A program made the position numbers and the translations under genes. A DNA stretch of 44,174 bases, taken from assembly GCA_030427635.1 (NCBI GenBank), contig JAUIBA010000033.1, forward strand, positions 1-44,174. The letters run 5' to 3'. This DNA is from Bacteroidia bacterium (GTDB lineage Bacteria > Bacteroidota > Bacteroidia > Chitinophagales > Chitinophagaceae). The notes beneath the pieces are model-generated. The model was not told where the DNA came from. It was given only the letters and a program-made list of their open reading frames with translations, and ran no database searches. Shown piece after piece: positions 23,140 to 31,882 of the stretch. Position 1 is the stretch's first letter. Each line of letters begins with the position of its first letter.

Positions 23140-24849
23140 ATGAGTAAGAACAAAAATGGCGGTAAAGCATCCGCTGCTCCCATTCGCTCATCTGCCCCTA
23201 TGATGGCAGCTGATACTCCCGCATCATTTCAGGTGTCCCGCGCTGTATGGTGGCTGATAGGTGCGGTAGTCCTGGTGTATTTCTTATCTCTTTCACTGGG
23301 ATATACAGATCTTGATGATGTTATCTTCATCAGAGATTTCAGGGCTTATAATGAGGACATGACTAACCTTTATAAGTCATTTGGGCGCGGGCTGTTTGAT
23401 GCTGTTAAAGACCCTTACTACCGTCCGCTCTTTTCTGATGCCATGATACTTAACTATCGGGCCAGTGGTTTGGAGCCTTTCGGCTATCATCTTGTGAATA
23501 TAGTATTGCATGGGCTGGCTGTTTTTTTGTTGTACCGTCTTACACTGCTGCTACGTATAGGGCAGGTACAGGGTTTCATCATAGCGCTGATATTTGCGGT
23601 GCATCCGGTACTTACGCAGGCCGTAGCATGGATTCCCGGTCGTAATGATACACTGCTTGCCGTGTTTGTATTGTCTTTCTTTAACAGAGGTATCCGATAT
23701 GCCACATCGGGACAACGGTCTCAGTTAGTGTGGTCAGGGTTGTTTCTGCTGCTGGCATTCTTTACTAAGGAAACCGCTGTCTTTGCGGCTCCGGCATTGT
23801 TTATACTGCTGGTGCTTTACAGAGATATGCGCTGGCGCGAACCTTTGCTGGCACACCAGTATATAGTATGGGTAGCCTGTTTCCTGATATGGTATGCCGC
23901 CCGGGCAGCCGCTACGATAGCTGGCTCCGGCATAGGCTCTGCTGCATCTGTACAGGATTTTATTCATCGCCTGCCGGTTATTATTCAGTATCTGGGTAAG
24001 GTGTTCCTGCCATTTAATCTCAGTGTGTTTCCTACGCAGGAGGATACCTCGCTATTGCTGGGAGTAGTAGCGGTGGTACTGCTGGCTGTAGCCGTGGTAT
24101 TGAAAAAAGACAGGAATCTGAAAGCCTTTGTTGCGGGACTCATAGTATTTCTGCTGTTTCTGATGCCGGCCCTGCTGGTACCCGATGAGCTGAACAAACA
24201 GACATTTGAACACCGTCTTTACCTGCCACTGGTGGGAATATTGCTGCTGCTGCCGCATACGGTACTACTGGGTAACTCTCTGCAGCCAAGGCAACTGCTA
24301 ATGGCATGGGGAGGGGTAGCTTTTGTTTTTGCCGGGCTTACCTACGGGCATCAGCACAACTTCAGCGATCCGGTTACATTCTGGACTCAGGCTGTGGAGA
24401 CATCTCCCCGCTCGGCATATGCCAATATGATGCTGGCTGCAAGGCTGGACAAGAGTCGTTTTGCGGAGTCTGAAGCGATGTTTCGTAAGGCATATGCCCT
24501 GAACCCTAAGGAGAAATACCTCAACTTCTACATGGCCGAAATGCTGCAACGGAAAGATTCAGTACAGGCGTCAGAACCCTACCTGCTGGCCGAGAAGCAG
24601 ATATCTGACTATGTGCAGTGCGATTTCCTGCTGGCCCGTGTGTATATGGAGCGGGGCGATAAACAGGCAGCTATTACCAGTCTGGAGCGCTTCCTGGGGC
24701 GTGACAGATATAATGAGATGGCACACAACAATCTGTTACTGCTGCTCATGGATACACAGCAGGCCGATAAGGCACGGCAACATGTGGCAGAAATGAGCCG
24801 GCTGGGTATCAGTATCCCGCCTCAGCTAAGGGCGCAGCTGGGTATGTAG
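23140..24849 (+). CDS. GT-C-type membrane glycosyltransferase-like protein with TPRs
   Basis: A 569-residue protein with about ten transmembrane helices (about 40-420) followed by soluble TPR-like repeats (about 425-560). The first loop carries an acidic pair (YTDLDDVIF) and a later loop YYRPLFSDAMIL and HPVLTQAVAWIPGRND, a layout found in TMTC and protein O-mannosyltransferase-like GT-C enzymes, which use lipid-linked sugars at the outer face of the membrane. The TPRs may bind the acceptor protein. A role in glycosylation of exported proteins is plausible but inferred; substrate is unknown. The start is ATG at 23140. It converges with ribBA. Confidence 0.75.
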   Translation: MSKNKNGGKASAAPIRSSAPMMAADTPASFQVSRAVWWLIGAVVLVYFLSLSLGYTDLDDVIFIRDFRAYNEDMTNLYKSFGRGLFDAVKDPYYRPLFSDAMILNYRASGLEPFGYHLVNIVLHGLAVFLLYRLTLLLRIGQVQGFIIALIFAVHPVLTQAVAWIPGRNDTLLAVFVLSFFNRGIRYATSGQRSQLVWSGLFLLLAFFTKETAVFAAPALFILLVLYRDMRWREPLLAHQYIVWVACFLIWYAARAAATIAGSGIGSAASVQDFIHRLPVIIQYLGKVFLPFNLSVFPTQEDTSLLLGVVAVVLLAVAVVLKKDRNLKAFVAGLIVFLLFLMPALLVPDELNKQTFEHRLYLPLVGILLLLPHTVLLGNSLQPRQLLMAWGGVAFVFAGLTYGHQHNFSDPVTFWTQAVETSPRSAYANMMLAARLDKSRFAESEAMFRKAYALNPKEKYLNFYMAEMLQRKDSVQASEPYLLAEKQISDYVQCDFLLARVYMERGDKQAAITSLERFLGRDRYNEMAHNNLLLLLMDTQQADKARQHVAEMSRLGISIPPQLRAQLGM

Positions 24850-24857
24850 CTTACGCC

Positions 24858-26063
24858 TTACTTCTGCTGCAGTATCTCGTGGCCCAGTTTATCGCGCTTG
24901 GTTTGCAGGTAAAACTCGTTATACTGGTTGGGGACAATCTCTATAGGCACATTCTCCACTATTTCCAGCCCGTAGCCCAGCATACCCGCACGCTTGCGGG
25001 GGTTATTACTAATGAGTTTCATTTTGCTCACGCCCAGATGGCGCAGTATCTGCGCTCCTACACCATAGTCGCGCTGGTCGTTTTTGAAGCCCAGTGCCAG
25101 ATTGGCCTCCACCGTATCTTTGCCCTGCTCCTGCAGCTTATAGGCTTTCAGCTTATTCATAAGGCCTATACCGCGGCCTTCCTGATTCATATAGAGTACT
25201 ACACCCTTACCTGCAGCTTCTACCATTTTCATGGCTGCCTCCAGCTGGTCGCCGCAGTCACAGCGCAGGGAGTGCAGGATGTCGCCCGTAAAGCAGGAAC
25301 TGTGTACCCGCACCAGTACCGGCTCTTCTGCGTCCCACGCTCCTTTGGTAAGTGCCAGGTGCATCTCTCCGGTATTGGTCTGGCGGAAGGCGACAAGCTC
25401 AAACAGGCCAAACTTGGTAGGCATCTGCACGCGTACTTCTTCTTTGATAAGCGTCTCTGTACGCAGGCGGTAAGAGATAAGGTCTTTTATGGAAATGATT
25501 TTCAGGTCAAATTTCTTAGCTATTTCCAGTAGCTGCGGCATGCGGGCCATGGTGCCATCATCGTTCATAATCTCTACCAGCACACCTGCAGGCTCAAAAC
25601 CTGCCAGACGGGCAAGGTCTACGGTAGCCTCGGTATGGCCGGTGCGGCGCAGTACACCCTCATTGCGTGCTCTGAGCGGGAATATGTGACCAGGGCGGCC
25701 CAGTTCGTCCGGCTTTGTGGCCGGGTCTATGAGCGCCTGTACGGTTTTGGCACGGTCATGTGCGCTGATGCCGGTAGTGCAGCCATGACCTATTAGGTCT
25801 ACAGATACCGTAAAAGGTGTCTGATGCAGTACTGTATTGTTCTCCACCATCAGATTAAGCCGCAGCTCATCGCAGCGCTCTTCGGTAAGTGGTGCACATA
25901 TTAGTCCGCGGCCATGCTTGGACATGAAGTTGATAATCTCGGGAGTTACATTACGCGCAGCGGTGACAAAATCCCCCTCATTCTCTCTGTCTTCGTCGTC
26001 TACCACTATCAGCAGTTTACCATTTCTCAGGTCTTCCAGCGCGGCTTCTATTGTATCCAGCAT
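24858..26063 (-). CDS. ribBA: Bifunctional riboflavin synthesis enzyme RibBA
   Basis: A 401-residue fusion. The N-terminal half (about 1-200) is 3,4-dihydroxy-2-butanone 4-phosphate synthase, with the acidic motif [11 protein letters not shown] and [20 protein letters not shown], making the four-carbon unit from ribulose 5-phosphate. The C-terminal half (about 205-401) is GTP cyclohydrolase II, with the zinc cysteines in [20 protein letters not shown] and the catalytic [12 protein letters not shown]. Together they supply both precursors of riboflavin in the cytoplasm. All active-site motifs are intact. I see no FMN riboswitch upstream; the leader is about 40-50 bases. Confidence 0.97.
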   Translation of the reverse strand: MLDTIEAALEDLRNGKLLIVVDDEDRENEGDFVTAARNVTPEIINFMSKHGRGLICAPLTEERCDELRLNLMVENNTVLHQTPFTVSVDLIGHGCTTGISAHDRAKTVQALIDPATKPDELGRPGHIFPLRARNEGVLRRTGHTEATVDLARLAGFEPAGVLVEIMNDDGTMARMPQLLEIAKKFDLKIISIKDLISYRLRTETLIKEEVRVQMPTKFGLFELVAFRQTNTGEMHLALTKGAWDAEEPVLVRVHSSCFTGDILHSLRCDCGDQLEAAMKMVEAAGKGVVLYMNQEGRGIGLMNKLKAYKLQEQGKDTVEANLALGFKNDQRDYGVGAQILRHLGVSKMKLISNNPRKRAGMLGYGLEIVENVPIEIVPNQYNEFYLQTKRDKLGHEILQQK

Positions 26064-26110
26064 ATTATGTGCCCGTTTTGTTTTTTGATGTACAGGCGTT
26101 TTTCCGGGTG

Positions 26111-26118
26111 CAAAGGTA
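26111..26118 (-). promoter_or_regulatory. Bacteroidota -7 promoter element for ribBA
   Basis: TACCTTTG on the minus strand matches TAnnTTTG exactly, 47 bases before the ATG at 26063. Confidence 0.55.
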
Positions 26119-26568
26119 CGATGTAATGCTCTTTTTAAAATCAGGTAGGGTAGTTACTTATTCTATAGTGGTATTTGCTCCCCGTATATGGTTGTGAGGT
26201 CCATTTCCTGCTCCGAAGAGGAAATGCACAGTTTATTTTTTATCGCGCAGTTTTAGTATGCACTTGTCTGTTTTGTTGTTGAAAACCAATGTTTTATATC
26301 TATATTGCCTCGTGATGGCACCTGAAAAGTTACCAAAAAGGTTACAAAAATTGCTCGCGGAAAAAATGTAATGTGTGGCTGGGATTCCCTGAAAAGGTGT
26401 CAGATTTTGTAGTGTAGTGATATACGGGCATTATAGGGTAGGTTTATGGCACAAAGGTACGATAATATTCAGGTAAGTGGCATATAGTGTATCATAGAGG
26501 GTAATGCCTCCTATGCCTGATAGGAGTAGCAGAGAGTATGCGATAGTGAAAAATATGCTTCCGATTAA
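26119..26568. other. Gene-poor stretch between ribBA and the island
   Basis: This 450-base stretch holds no convincing gene. It contains a minus-strand consensus TACCTTTG (26459-26452) followed 20 bases later by a 29-codon frame (26431-26342), and a plus-strand 18-codon frame from 26315 (MAPEKLPKRLQKLLAEKM). Neither resembles a known protein. It also has one copy of the motif shared with 3692 and 10177 (at 26283-26298). It may be decayed mobile or accessory DNA. Confidence 0.4.
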
Positions 26569-26802
26569 CTACTGAGACGTCCATACTATTTCTAACTTAT
26601 CGCGTGTTGTTTCCCATATGCATGTGTAGACAATTTTATTTGTCTTGTTGTAAAACACAACCTTCATGTATTTTCCTTGCCCGTTATTTTCAAACACAAC
26701 TGTTTCATTCTGTACATCGGTAGCGATAAGCTGCATTTTGTCGCTGAGTGTTCTTATTGCGGCAGGCATAGAGCCATCATAAATGGTTGTATCGTTTTCC
26801 AC
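26569..26802 (-). pseudogene. Short hypothetical frame, possibly a gene remnant
   Basis: A minus-strand frame of 77 codons from a GTG at 26802. It reads like real protein (MKVVFYNKTNKIVYTCIWET, alternating beta-like segments) and stays open about 20 codons upstream of the GTG until a TGA, but there is no ATG and no signal peptide. This suggests an N-terminally truncated small secreted or periplasmic protein. I do not recognise the family. It might also be a short functional gene with a GTG start. Confidence 0.35.
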
Positions 26803-26941
26803 TTCTATCTCAAAAGTGCCTGTTTTGCTGGCGGGAGCCCGGCTATTGTTGATTATTCAGAAGCTGGACGAAGGAGGGGAGTCGACTAGTGGTAAGTGAT
26901 GCAGTGGACAAAAACCGTAACTTTATATAAAAAAGAATGCG

Positions 26942-27160
26942 ATGTCATTGACCTATCATATAATTATTAAAAAAGAATACGCATCTGCGGTGATAGAGGA
27001 TTTACAGAAAATGGATGCATTGGAGATACTTCCCGATGAGGCATATTCTGTGCCGCAATGGCAGATAGATGAGGTGCGCAGGCGTAAGGCATATTATCAG
27101 GCGCATCCGGAAGAATTGATGAGTTGTGAGGCTGCGCTAAAACAGATAGAAACAGACTGA
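26942..27160 (+). CDS. Antitoxin-like small protein of a RelE/ParE-type module
   Basis: A 72-residue protein beginning MSLTYHIIIKKEYASAVIEDL, with a helical charged C-terminal half (WQIDEVRRRKAYYQAHPEE), typical of the flexible toxin-wrapping tail of small Bacteroidota antitoxins. It has no recognisable catalytic site. The toxin reading frame begins 5 bases after its stop codon, the usual order and spacing in such modules. A near-consensus promoter TAACTTTA is at 26918-26925. The toxin partner is broken, so this antitoxin is an orphan here. The assignment rests on size, composition and context. Confidence 0.6.
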   Translation: MSLTYHIIIKKEYASAVIEDLQKMDALEILPDEAYSVPQWQIDEVRRRKAYYQAHPEELMSCEAALKQIETD

Positions 27161-27165
27161 CCCTG

Positions 27166-27458
27166 ATGCGCAAGTTCAATCTGGTTGTGGCTACGGTTGC
27201 GGACAATGATATACAGCATGCAATTAATTACTACAATTCTCAGCAAAAGGGCCTTGGCATTCCTTTCTTACAAAGCTGAAAAGTGTAGCTGAAGCACCCT
27301 ATACAAGGGCAATACGGTGCGATGATGTGCGCTTTGTTGTGATGAGCAATTTCCTCTGTAAGGCACATTGCTATATTGTAGAAAATAATATTATCGTTTT
27401 AGGCGTAATTTCAATGTACATGAATCCTGATGATACATGGACATTGAAGGTGACCTAG
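27166..27458 (+). pseudogene. Frameshifted RelE/ParE-type toxin gene
   Basis: The frame from ATG at 27166 gives MRKFNLVVATVADNDIQHAI, then NYYNSQQKGLGIPFLQS and a TGA at 27277-27279. The A-x-x-DI-x-AI-x-YYN-x-QQ-x-GLG-x-x-FL pattern is the N-terminal half of a RelE/ParE toxin. The second half follows in another frame: KLKSVAEAP, then AIRCDDVRFVVMSN and YIVENNIIVLGV, ending at TAG 27456-27458. The total of 293 bases is one short of a multiple of three, so a single-base change near 27262-27275 explains the break. Full-length toxin would be about 97 residues and would be an mRNA endonuclease or gyrase inhibitor. A sequencing error is possible. Confidence 0.75.
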
Positions 27459-27721
27459 TTGCAACGCAGGGTAAACATCGAGACCCTTCGACTAATGGAA
27501 GAGACAGGGTATTAGCGGTCGGATTTATGAATACCGTCGGAGATGGGGTTTTATGTGCTCTTCTTGGTCTCCCTGCGGAAGAGCCGGAACAGCATATAAC
27601 GTAGGTGCAACCTATGTGGTAAAGTGACTACGTCAAGCGGAAGTCGTTAAACATGATTTAATAATTAGCATTTGTCAAAAAGTAATTTAGCCAGTGAAGT
27701 ATAAATTAATAAATTAGCATC
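27459..27721. other. Gap before the helicase gene
   Basis: No gene is supported in these 263 bases. The last 60 bases are very AT-rich and contain a direct repeat AATTAGCAT (near 27664 and 27712), the second copy just before the helicase ATG. No exact TAnnTTTG promoter element is seen; the nearest is AGCATTTG near 27668. Confidence 0.4.
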
Positions 27722-29977
27722 ATGGAATACTTAGCTGGAAATCTGGAGATAGAGAATAATCCATATGAAATTGATGTGTGGGATAAGCTATCGGCATTAC
27801 TAACCAACATTGAAGGGATTATGGGCTATAAAATTCCGTCTTTAGGGTTTAAAGAAATTGTTGATATCCCATCTTTTGTGATTCGAACTGCTGGGTATGG
27901 TATAATAATCATTGATGTAGTTAGCGAAAAGATAGAGGCATTTGATGAAGACAACGATTATTGGCAGACAACTGCGGGGACATTTATGTTCTCGCGGGAC
28001 ATGGCATTAAACTTATACGCTCTCGAATTGCAGGACCGTTTAAAAAAGAACAAAGAACTTTTTGATATCCGCACTAACGAGTGGAAAAAAGAAATTTCAA
28101 TATCGAAACTAATTGTATTTAAGGAAAATACGAATGAAGAAATTGCTAGATTAAATGGAGAAAACAGACAAGAATTAATAAATAATTTTTGTTGCCCGGA
28201 CAATTTTGATGCTGTGTTGAAAGAGCTCTTGACAATGAAAAACGCGATTGCACCAGGAACAATGGATATTGTAGATTCTATTTTAGATGGTTCAGATGTT
28301 TTTAGTAAGACAAAACGGAAGAAGATATTCGAGAAGCCGGAAAATATTAACGACTACATAAAAAAGTCATTAGACTATACTTTTAAGTTAGATAAAATAC
28401 AACGGCAAATTGCTATGCAGGTTCCACCTGGGCCACAAAGAATCAGAGGATTAGCAGGTACTGGAAAGACCGTCATATTGTGTATGAAGGCAGCATTGGC
28501 ACATAAAGCAAACCCCGATTCAAAAATTCTTTTTGTGTTTAACACGCAGAGCATGTATAATCAAGTACGTAATACGATAACGGAATATTATTTCAATGAA
28601 GCGAAGTCATTACCTAATTGGGATAAACTCCATATTTACCATGCTTGGGGTGGCAGTAACAAAAATGGCGTTTATTACAATACTGCTAATTCAATTGGTA
28701 TAAAGCCTAAAGTCTTTTTCAATGTTCGAAATAGTGATAATCCCTTAGAAGATATTTATTTGGATTTGTTAAATCAGGGAAGAAAAAACATCATTCCTGA
28801 GTATGATATGGTCTTAATAGATGAAGCTCAGGACTTCAATTCTGCTTTTTTTGAAACTATATTTTACTTAACTAAAGCTGTGGATGGAGATTCTCAAAAA
28901 AAACGAATTATATGGGCATACGATGAATTTCAGTCACTAACAGAGCTAAAAGTTACTCAGCCTGAAGAACTTTTTGGTAAAAATGAACATGGAATACCTA
29001 ATATGCCCAATGCAGTGTTGGAAGGCGAATATAAAGGCGGAATAGAAAAGGATTTTGTTTTACCTAATTCATATAGAAATCCTCGTATTAATTTGATGGT
29101 CGCACATGGGCTTGCGCTTGGGTTATATTCGAAATATGGAAAGGTGCCAATGGACGATAGTCTAGATTGGAAAGCTAGAGGATACCTTATTCACCAACCT
29201 GATAAGAGTACATTTACGGAAGGTGACAAAATAATCGTTGAGAGGCCAGAGGCATACAGTAAGAATATACTTGAAAAATTGCTTCGTGAATATGGTGGAG
29301 AGGAAAAAAGATTGATTACGTTCAAGCCTATGGCAAATGTGCAGCAGCAGCTTTTTGAGGTAGTAAAAAATATCGAGAACTTGATAGTCAAGCAAAAGGT
29401 TGAACCAGAAGAAATACTGGTTATTAATCTTGATACAAGGAACTCAAAGTCTCAATATGAAACCATCAGACAACAATTAGATATTCGGAATATCAAAGCA
29501 ATCACACCGGGGTATATTGAAGCCAGTGACTCTTTTAAGGAGCCTGGAAACGTTACATTGAGTACAACGTTTCGGGCGAAAGGCAATGAGACTAATATTG
29601 TACTAATCCTGAACAGTCAGAAAGTTATATCAGACTCGACATTTCGAATGAGAAACGCGGTTTTCGTATCCGTTACTAGGTCTAGAGGCTGGTGTTACTT
29701 GTATGGTTCAGGTGAAGGGACTAGCGAATTGTGGGAGGAAATCAAAGCGATTATTGCTGATTATCCTTCATTCAAATTTACATTTCCAACAGAAGAAGAA
29801 ATCAGACGTAAAATTACTATAATAAAAAGCACAAAGGATGTAGAAAAAGCAGATAAAGATATTGATAAACTGCTTGCGGATGAAGCATATCGAGCATTGC
29901 TAATCGAAAAACTATCCCAAGACACTGAAATGCTTAATGCTTTTCTGGCAGCAAAAAGAAAACAAGATGACAATTGA
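27722..29977 (+). CDS. Superfamily 1 helicase with possible nuclease-like N-terminus
   Basis: A 751-residue protein. Its ATPase core shows Walker A GLAGTGKT (243-250), Walker B with the UvrD/PcrA-like DEAQD (367-371), a motif V-like TTFRAKGNE (about 615-623) and a motif VI-like VSVTRSRGW (649-657), the order found in UvrD-type superfamily 1 DNA helicases. The N-terminal region (about 1-130) has strands ending VDIPSFVIRTAGYGIIIIDVV then SEKIEAF, reminiscent of NERD or PD-(D/E)xK nuclease domains, although the catalytic Glu-x-Lys is not obvious. The C-terminal 70 residues are helical and Lys-rich. It overlaps the next gene by 11 bases. Base composition is visibly more AT-rich than the flanking core genes, and it follows a broken toxin module, suggesting horizontal transfer. 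A phage-defence role is inferred. Confidence 0.8.
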   Translation: MEYLAGNLEIENNPYEIDVWDKLSALLTNIEGIMGYKIPSLGFKEIVDIPSFVIRTAGYGIIIIDVVSEKIEAFDEDNDYWQTTAGTFMFSRDMALNLYALELQDRLKKNKELFDIRTNEWKKEISISKLIVFKENTNEEIARLNGENRQELINNFCCPDNFDAVLKELLTMKNAIAPGTMDIVDSILDGSDVFSKTKRKKIFEKPENINDYIKKSLDYTFKLDKIQRQIAMQVPPGPQRIRGLAGTGKTVILCMKAALAHKANPDSKILFVFNTQSMYNQVRNTITEYYFNEAKSLPNWDKLHIYHAWGGSNKNGVYYNTANSIGIKPKVFFNVRNSDNPLEDIYLDLLNQGRKNIIPEYDMVLIDEAQDFNSAFFETIFYLTKAVDGDSQKKRIIWAYDEFQSLTELKVTQPEELFGKNEHGIPNMPNAVLEGEYKGGIEKDFVLPNSYRNPRINLMVAHGLALGLYSKYGKVPMDDSLDWKARGYLIHQPDKSTFTEGDKIIVERPEAYSKNILEKLLREYGGEEKRLITFKPMANVQQQLFEVVKNIENLIVKQKVEPEEILVINLDTRNSKSQYETIRQQLDIRNIKAITPGYIEASDSFKEPGNVTLSTTFRAKGNETNIVLILNSQKVISDSTFRMRNAVFVSVTRSRGWCYLYGSGEGTSELWEEIKAIIADYPSFKFTFPTEEEIRRKITIIKSTKDVEKADKDIDKLLADEAYRALLIEKLSQDTEMLNAFLAAKRKQDDN

Positions 29978-30752
29978 TGACGTTTGGAATGATATAATGT
30001 TGGCTCAGAAGATTTTTCGGAGTTTAATTGTAACATCCAACACAGAAAAAAAGGAAGAAGTCATTGGATGGCCAAATTATACACCAGGTATTTATCGGAA
30101 TCTATACGCAAAAGAGTATGAGATTCTGATGAAAAAAAAACAGTATACTTATCTTCTTAAGGATGATAAGGGGTTCTTGCAGATTTTCTTCAGATTTACT
30201 AATGACAATTTGTCTAAAGTTAAGCTTGCTTATTATCCATATCCGGTAGGGTTAAGCGAAAAAACGGATGATATAGAGATATACATGGACGATTCAGACG
30301 ATAGAATTATCGAAGAATACTATTATGATCTTTGGAACTTATTTAGTCATCATTTTGCAATTTCAATTCCAGATGATAGACTCCAAGAACTTATAAATGA
30401 GTCTAAAACTAGAGGGAGTGACGATACCACCGAAGTTATTATTCACAAAAAAATTGAATCAAAGTATAGTCATACTAACTCTTCGCATGTCAGAATTGAT
30501 TTTGACCCCGAGGTAGCTACACATAACAAATGTGAGATACAAGTAGGGGCTATAAATAACATCCGCTTTCCAGCTCAAAAAGTCATCATGCCTTTCCTTT
30601 TTTTTGATTTTATAGCCAAAAATATTTTCCCTGATGAGTATAAACAGATAAGGGCAAAGTCAAATTTTGTCAGCGGATTTAGTGTGTCGAAAAAGCTATC
30701 ACTTGAAATAAAACCTTTTAGAGAGGATAATATTTACTTTCTGCATCAATAG
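29967..30752 (+). CDS. DUF2290-like protein paired with the helicase
   Basis: A 261-residue soluble protein, rich in Asp, Lys and aromatic residues. The segment SHVRIDFDPEVATHNKCEIQ followed by NIRFPAQKVIMPFLFFDFI is, from memory, the signature pattern of the DUF2290 family; the match should be checked by search. No membrane helix or signal peptide is present. The ATG at 29967 lies inside the helicase gene and overlaps its end by 11 bases, which indicates translational coupling and a joint function. An upstream ATG at 29937 is in frame but less likely. The low GC matches the helicase gene. It could be the sensor or effector of a two-gene system; no function is known to me. Confidence 0.7.
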   Translation: MTIDDVWNDIMLAQKIFRSLIVTSNTEKKEEVIGWPNYTPGIYRNLYAKEYEILMKKKQYTYLLKDDKGFLQIFFRFTNDNLSKVKLAYYPYPVGLSEKTDDIEIYMDDSDDRIIEEYYYDLWNLFSHHFAISIPDDRLQELINESKTRGSDDTTEVIIHKKIESKYSHTNSSHVRIDFDPEVATHNKCEIQVGAINNIRFPAQKVIMPFLFFDFIAKNIFPDEYKQIRAKSNFVSGFSVSKKLSLEIKPFREDNIYFLHQ

Positions 30753-30878
30753 ATATTTTAAGAGAATAGAGCCGTTAAGTTGTGGGGATAATGCTCAACA
30801 GCTTTACTTCGTTCTTCTTTTAACAGCCTCCACTCTTACAAAATCAATACCTTTAGCTTTCTTCAAAGAATTAGATAC

Positions 30879-31781
30879 GTGCTGCTGCAAAAACCGCTTA
30901 ATGAGAATCTGGAACTTATAGCCCGCCAGGTGGTGGAGGGTTTTATACTGGGATTGCACAAGAGTCCTTTTCATGGTTTCTCGGTAGAGTTTGCCGAGCA
31001 TAGATTGTACAATCAGGGCGACCCGCTGCGGCATATAGACTGGAGGGTGTATGGACGTACCGATAAGCTGTTCATAAAAAGATTTGAGGAGGAGACCAAT
31101 CTGCGGTGCTGTGTGGTGCTGGATACTTCATCATCTATGCAGTATCCGCGCGATGAAGAGCGGGTAAGCAAGCTACAGTTTTCCTGCGTGGCAGCTGCCA
31201 GCCTGCTGCATCTTATGAAGCGGCAGATGGATGCATCGGCTCTGGCAATGTTTGACGATGGGTTATACTATTTGTCGGACTGCCGCTCGGCGCTGAGTCA
31301 TCACCGTCAGCTCATCAGCGAGCTGCAGCGTACACTTTCTCTTACTACTGATAACAAAACTACCAATGCTGCCGCTGCGCTGCACCGTATAGCTGAGCAG
31401 ATGCATAAACGCTCGCTCATCATCATATTCAGCGATATGATGGATGATGCAGACAATGCCGAAGAGCTTTTTGCCGCGCTGCAGCACCTGAAGTATAATA
31501 AGCATGAGGTGATACTGTTTCATATAGCAGATGGCAGGCAGGAGGTGAACTTTGAGTTTGAGAACAGACCGTATGAGTTTGTAGATATGGAGAGTGGGGA
31601 GCGGGTGCGGCTACAGCCGGGCCAGATACGGGATGAATACGTGGAAAGGATGCAGGAGTTTCGCCTGATGGTGGAGCAGCGCTGCCACCAGTATCATATA
31701 GACAGGGTAGAGGTGGATCTGAGCCGCCCGGTGGAGGAGGTACTACACGCCTTTCTGGTGAAAAGAAATAAATTGATGTAA
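30879..31781 (+). CDS. DUF58 domain protein
   Basis: A 300-residue DUF58 protein. The family hallmarks are LYNQGDPLRHIDWRVYGRTD at about residues 44-63 and a following von Willebrand A-like region (CCVVLDTSSSMQYP, with the MIDAS-like D-x-S-x-S, and later IIIFSDMMDD). DUF58 proteins usually work with a MoxR AAA+ ATPase; no moxR is present in the window. The only good start is a GTG at 30879, since there is no in-frame ATG between the previous stop and the conserved domain. A near-consensus TACCTTTA (about 30848) may be its promoter. The next operon begins about 100 bases downstream. Confidence 0.88.
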   Translation: MLLQKPLNENLELIARQVVEGFILGLHKSPFHGFSVEFAEHRLYNQGDPLRHIDWRVYGRTDKLFIKRFEEETNLRCCVVLDTSSSMQYPRDEERVSKLQFSCVAAASLLHLMKRQMDASALAMFDDGLYYLSDCRSALSHHRQLISELQRTLSLTTDNKTTNAAAALHRIAEQMHKRSLIIIFSDMMDDADNAEELFAALQHLKYNKHEVILFHIADGRQEVNFEFENRPYEFVDMESGERVRLQPGQIRDEYVERMQEFRLMVEQRCHQYHIDRVEVDLSRPVEEVLHAFLVKRNKLM

Positions 31782-31796
31782 TACACAGAATTTTAC

Positions 31797-31804
31797 TACA
31801 TTTG
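31797..31804 (+). promoter_or_regulatory. Bacteroidota -7 promoter element for the DUF177-rpmF-plsX operon
   Basis: TACATTTG matches TAnnTTTG exactly. It gives a leader of about 72 bases before the ATG at 31883. Confidence 0.55.
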
Positions 31805-31882
31805 CAGCCCGTTTTACCCGACCTGTCAACCGGCAGGTGTAAAAATGGAAGCTCTTTAGAGTAGGGTAGAGGGGATGGGGCG
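31805..31882 (+). promoter_or_regulatory. Leader of the L32 operon with a short hairpin
   Basis: The leader contains a 5-base stem ACCTG (31821-31825) with CAGGT (31834-31838), then a purine-rich run (GTAGAGGGGATGGGG) directly before the ATG that acts as a strong ribosome binding site. The hairpin is small; a regulatory role in ribosomal protein control is possible but unproven. Confidence 0.3.

Noticed and set aside
24879..25532. Plus-strand frame of 217 codons
   Set aside because: It is antisense to ribBA, which has all active-site motifs.
26064..26270. FMN riboswitch upstream of ribBA
   Set aside because: I looked for the conserved FMN aptamer segments on the minus strand and did not find them; the leader after the promoter element is also too short.
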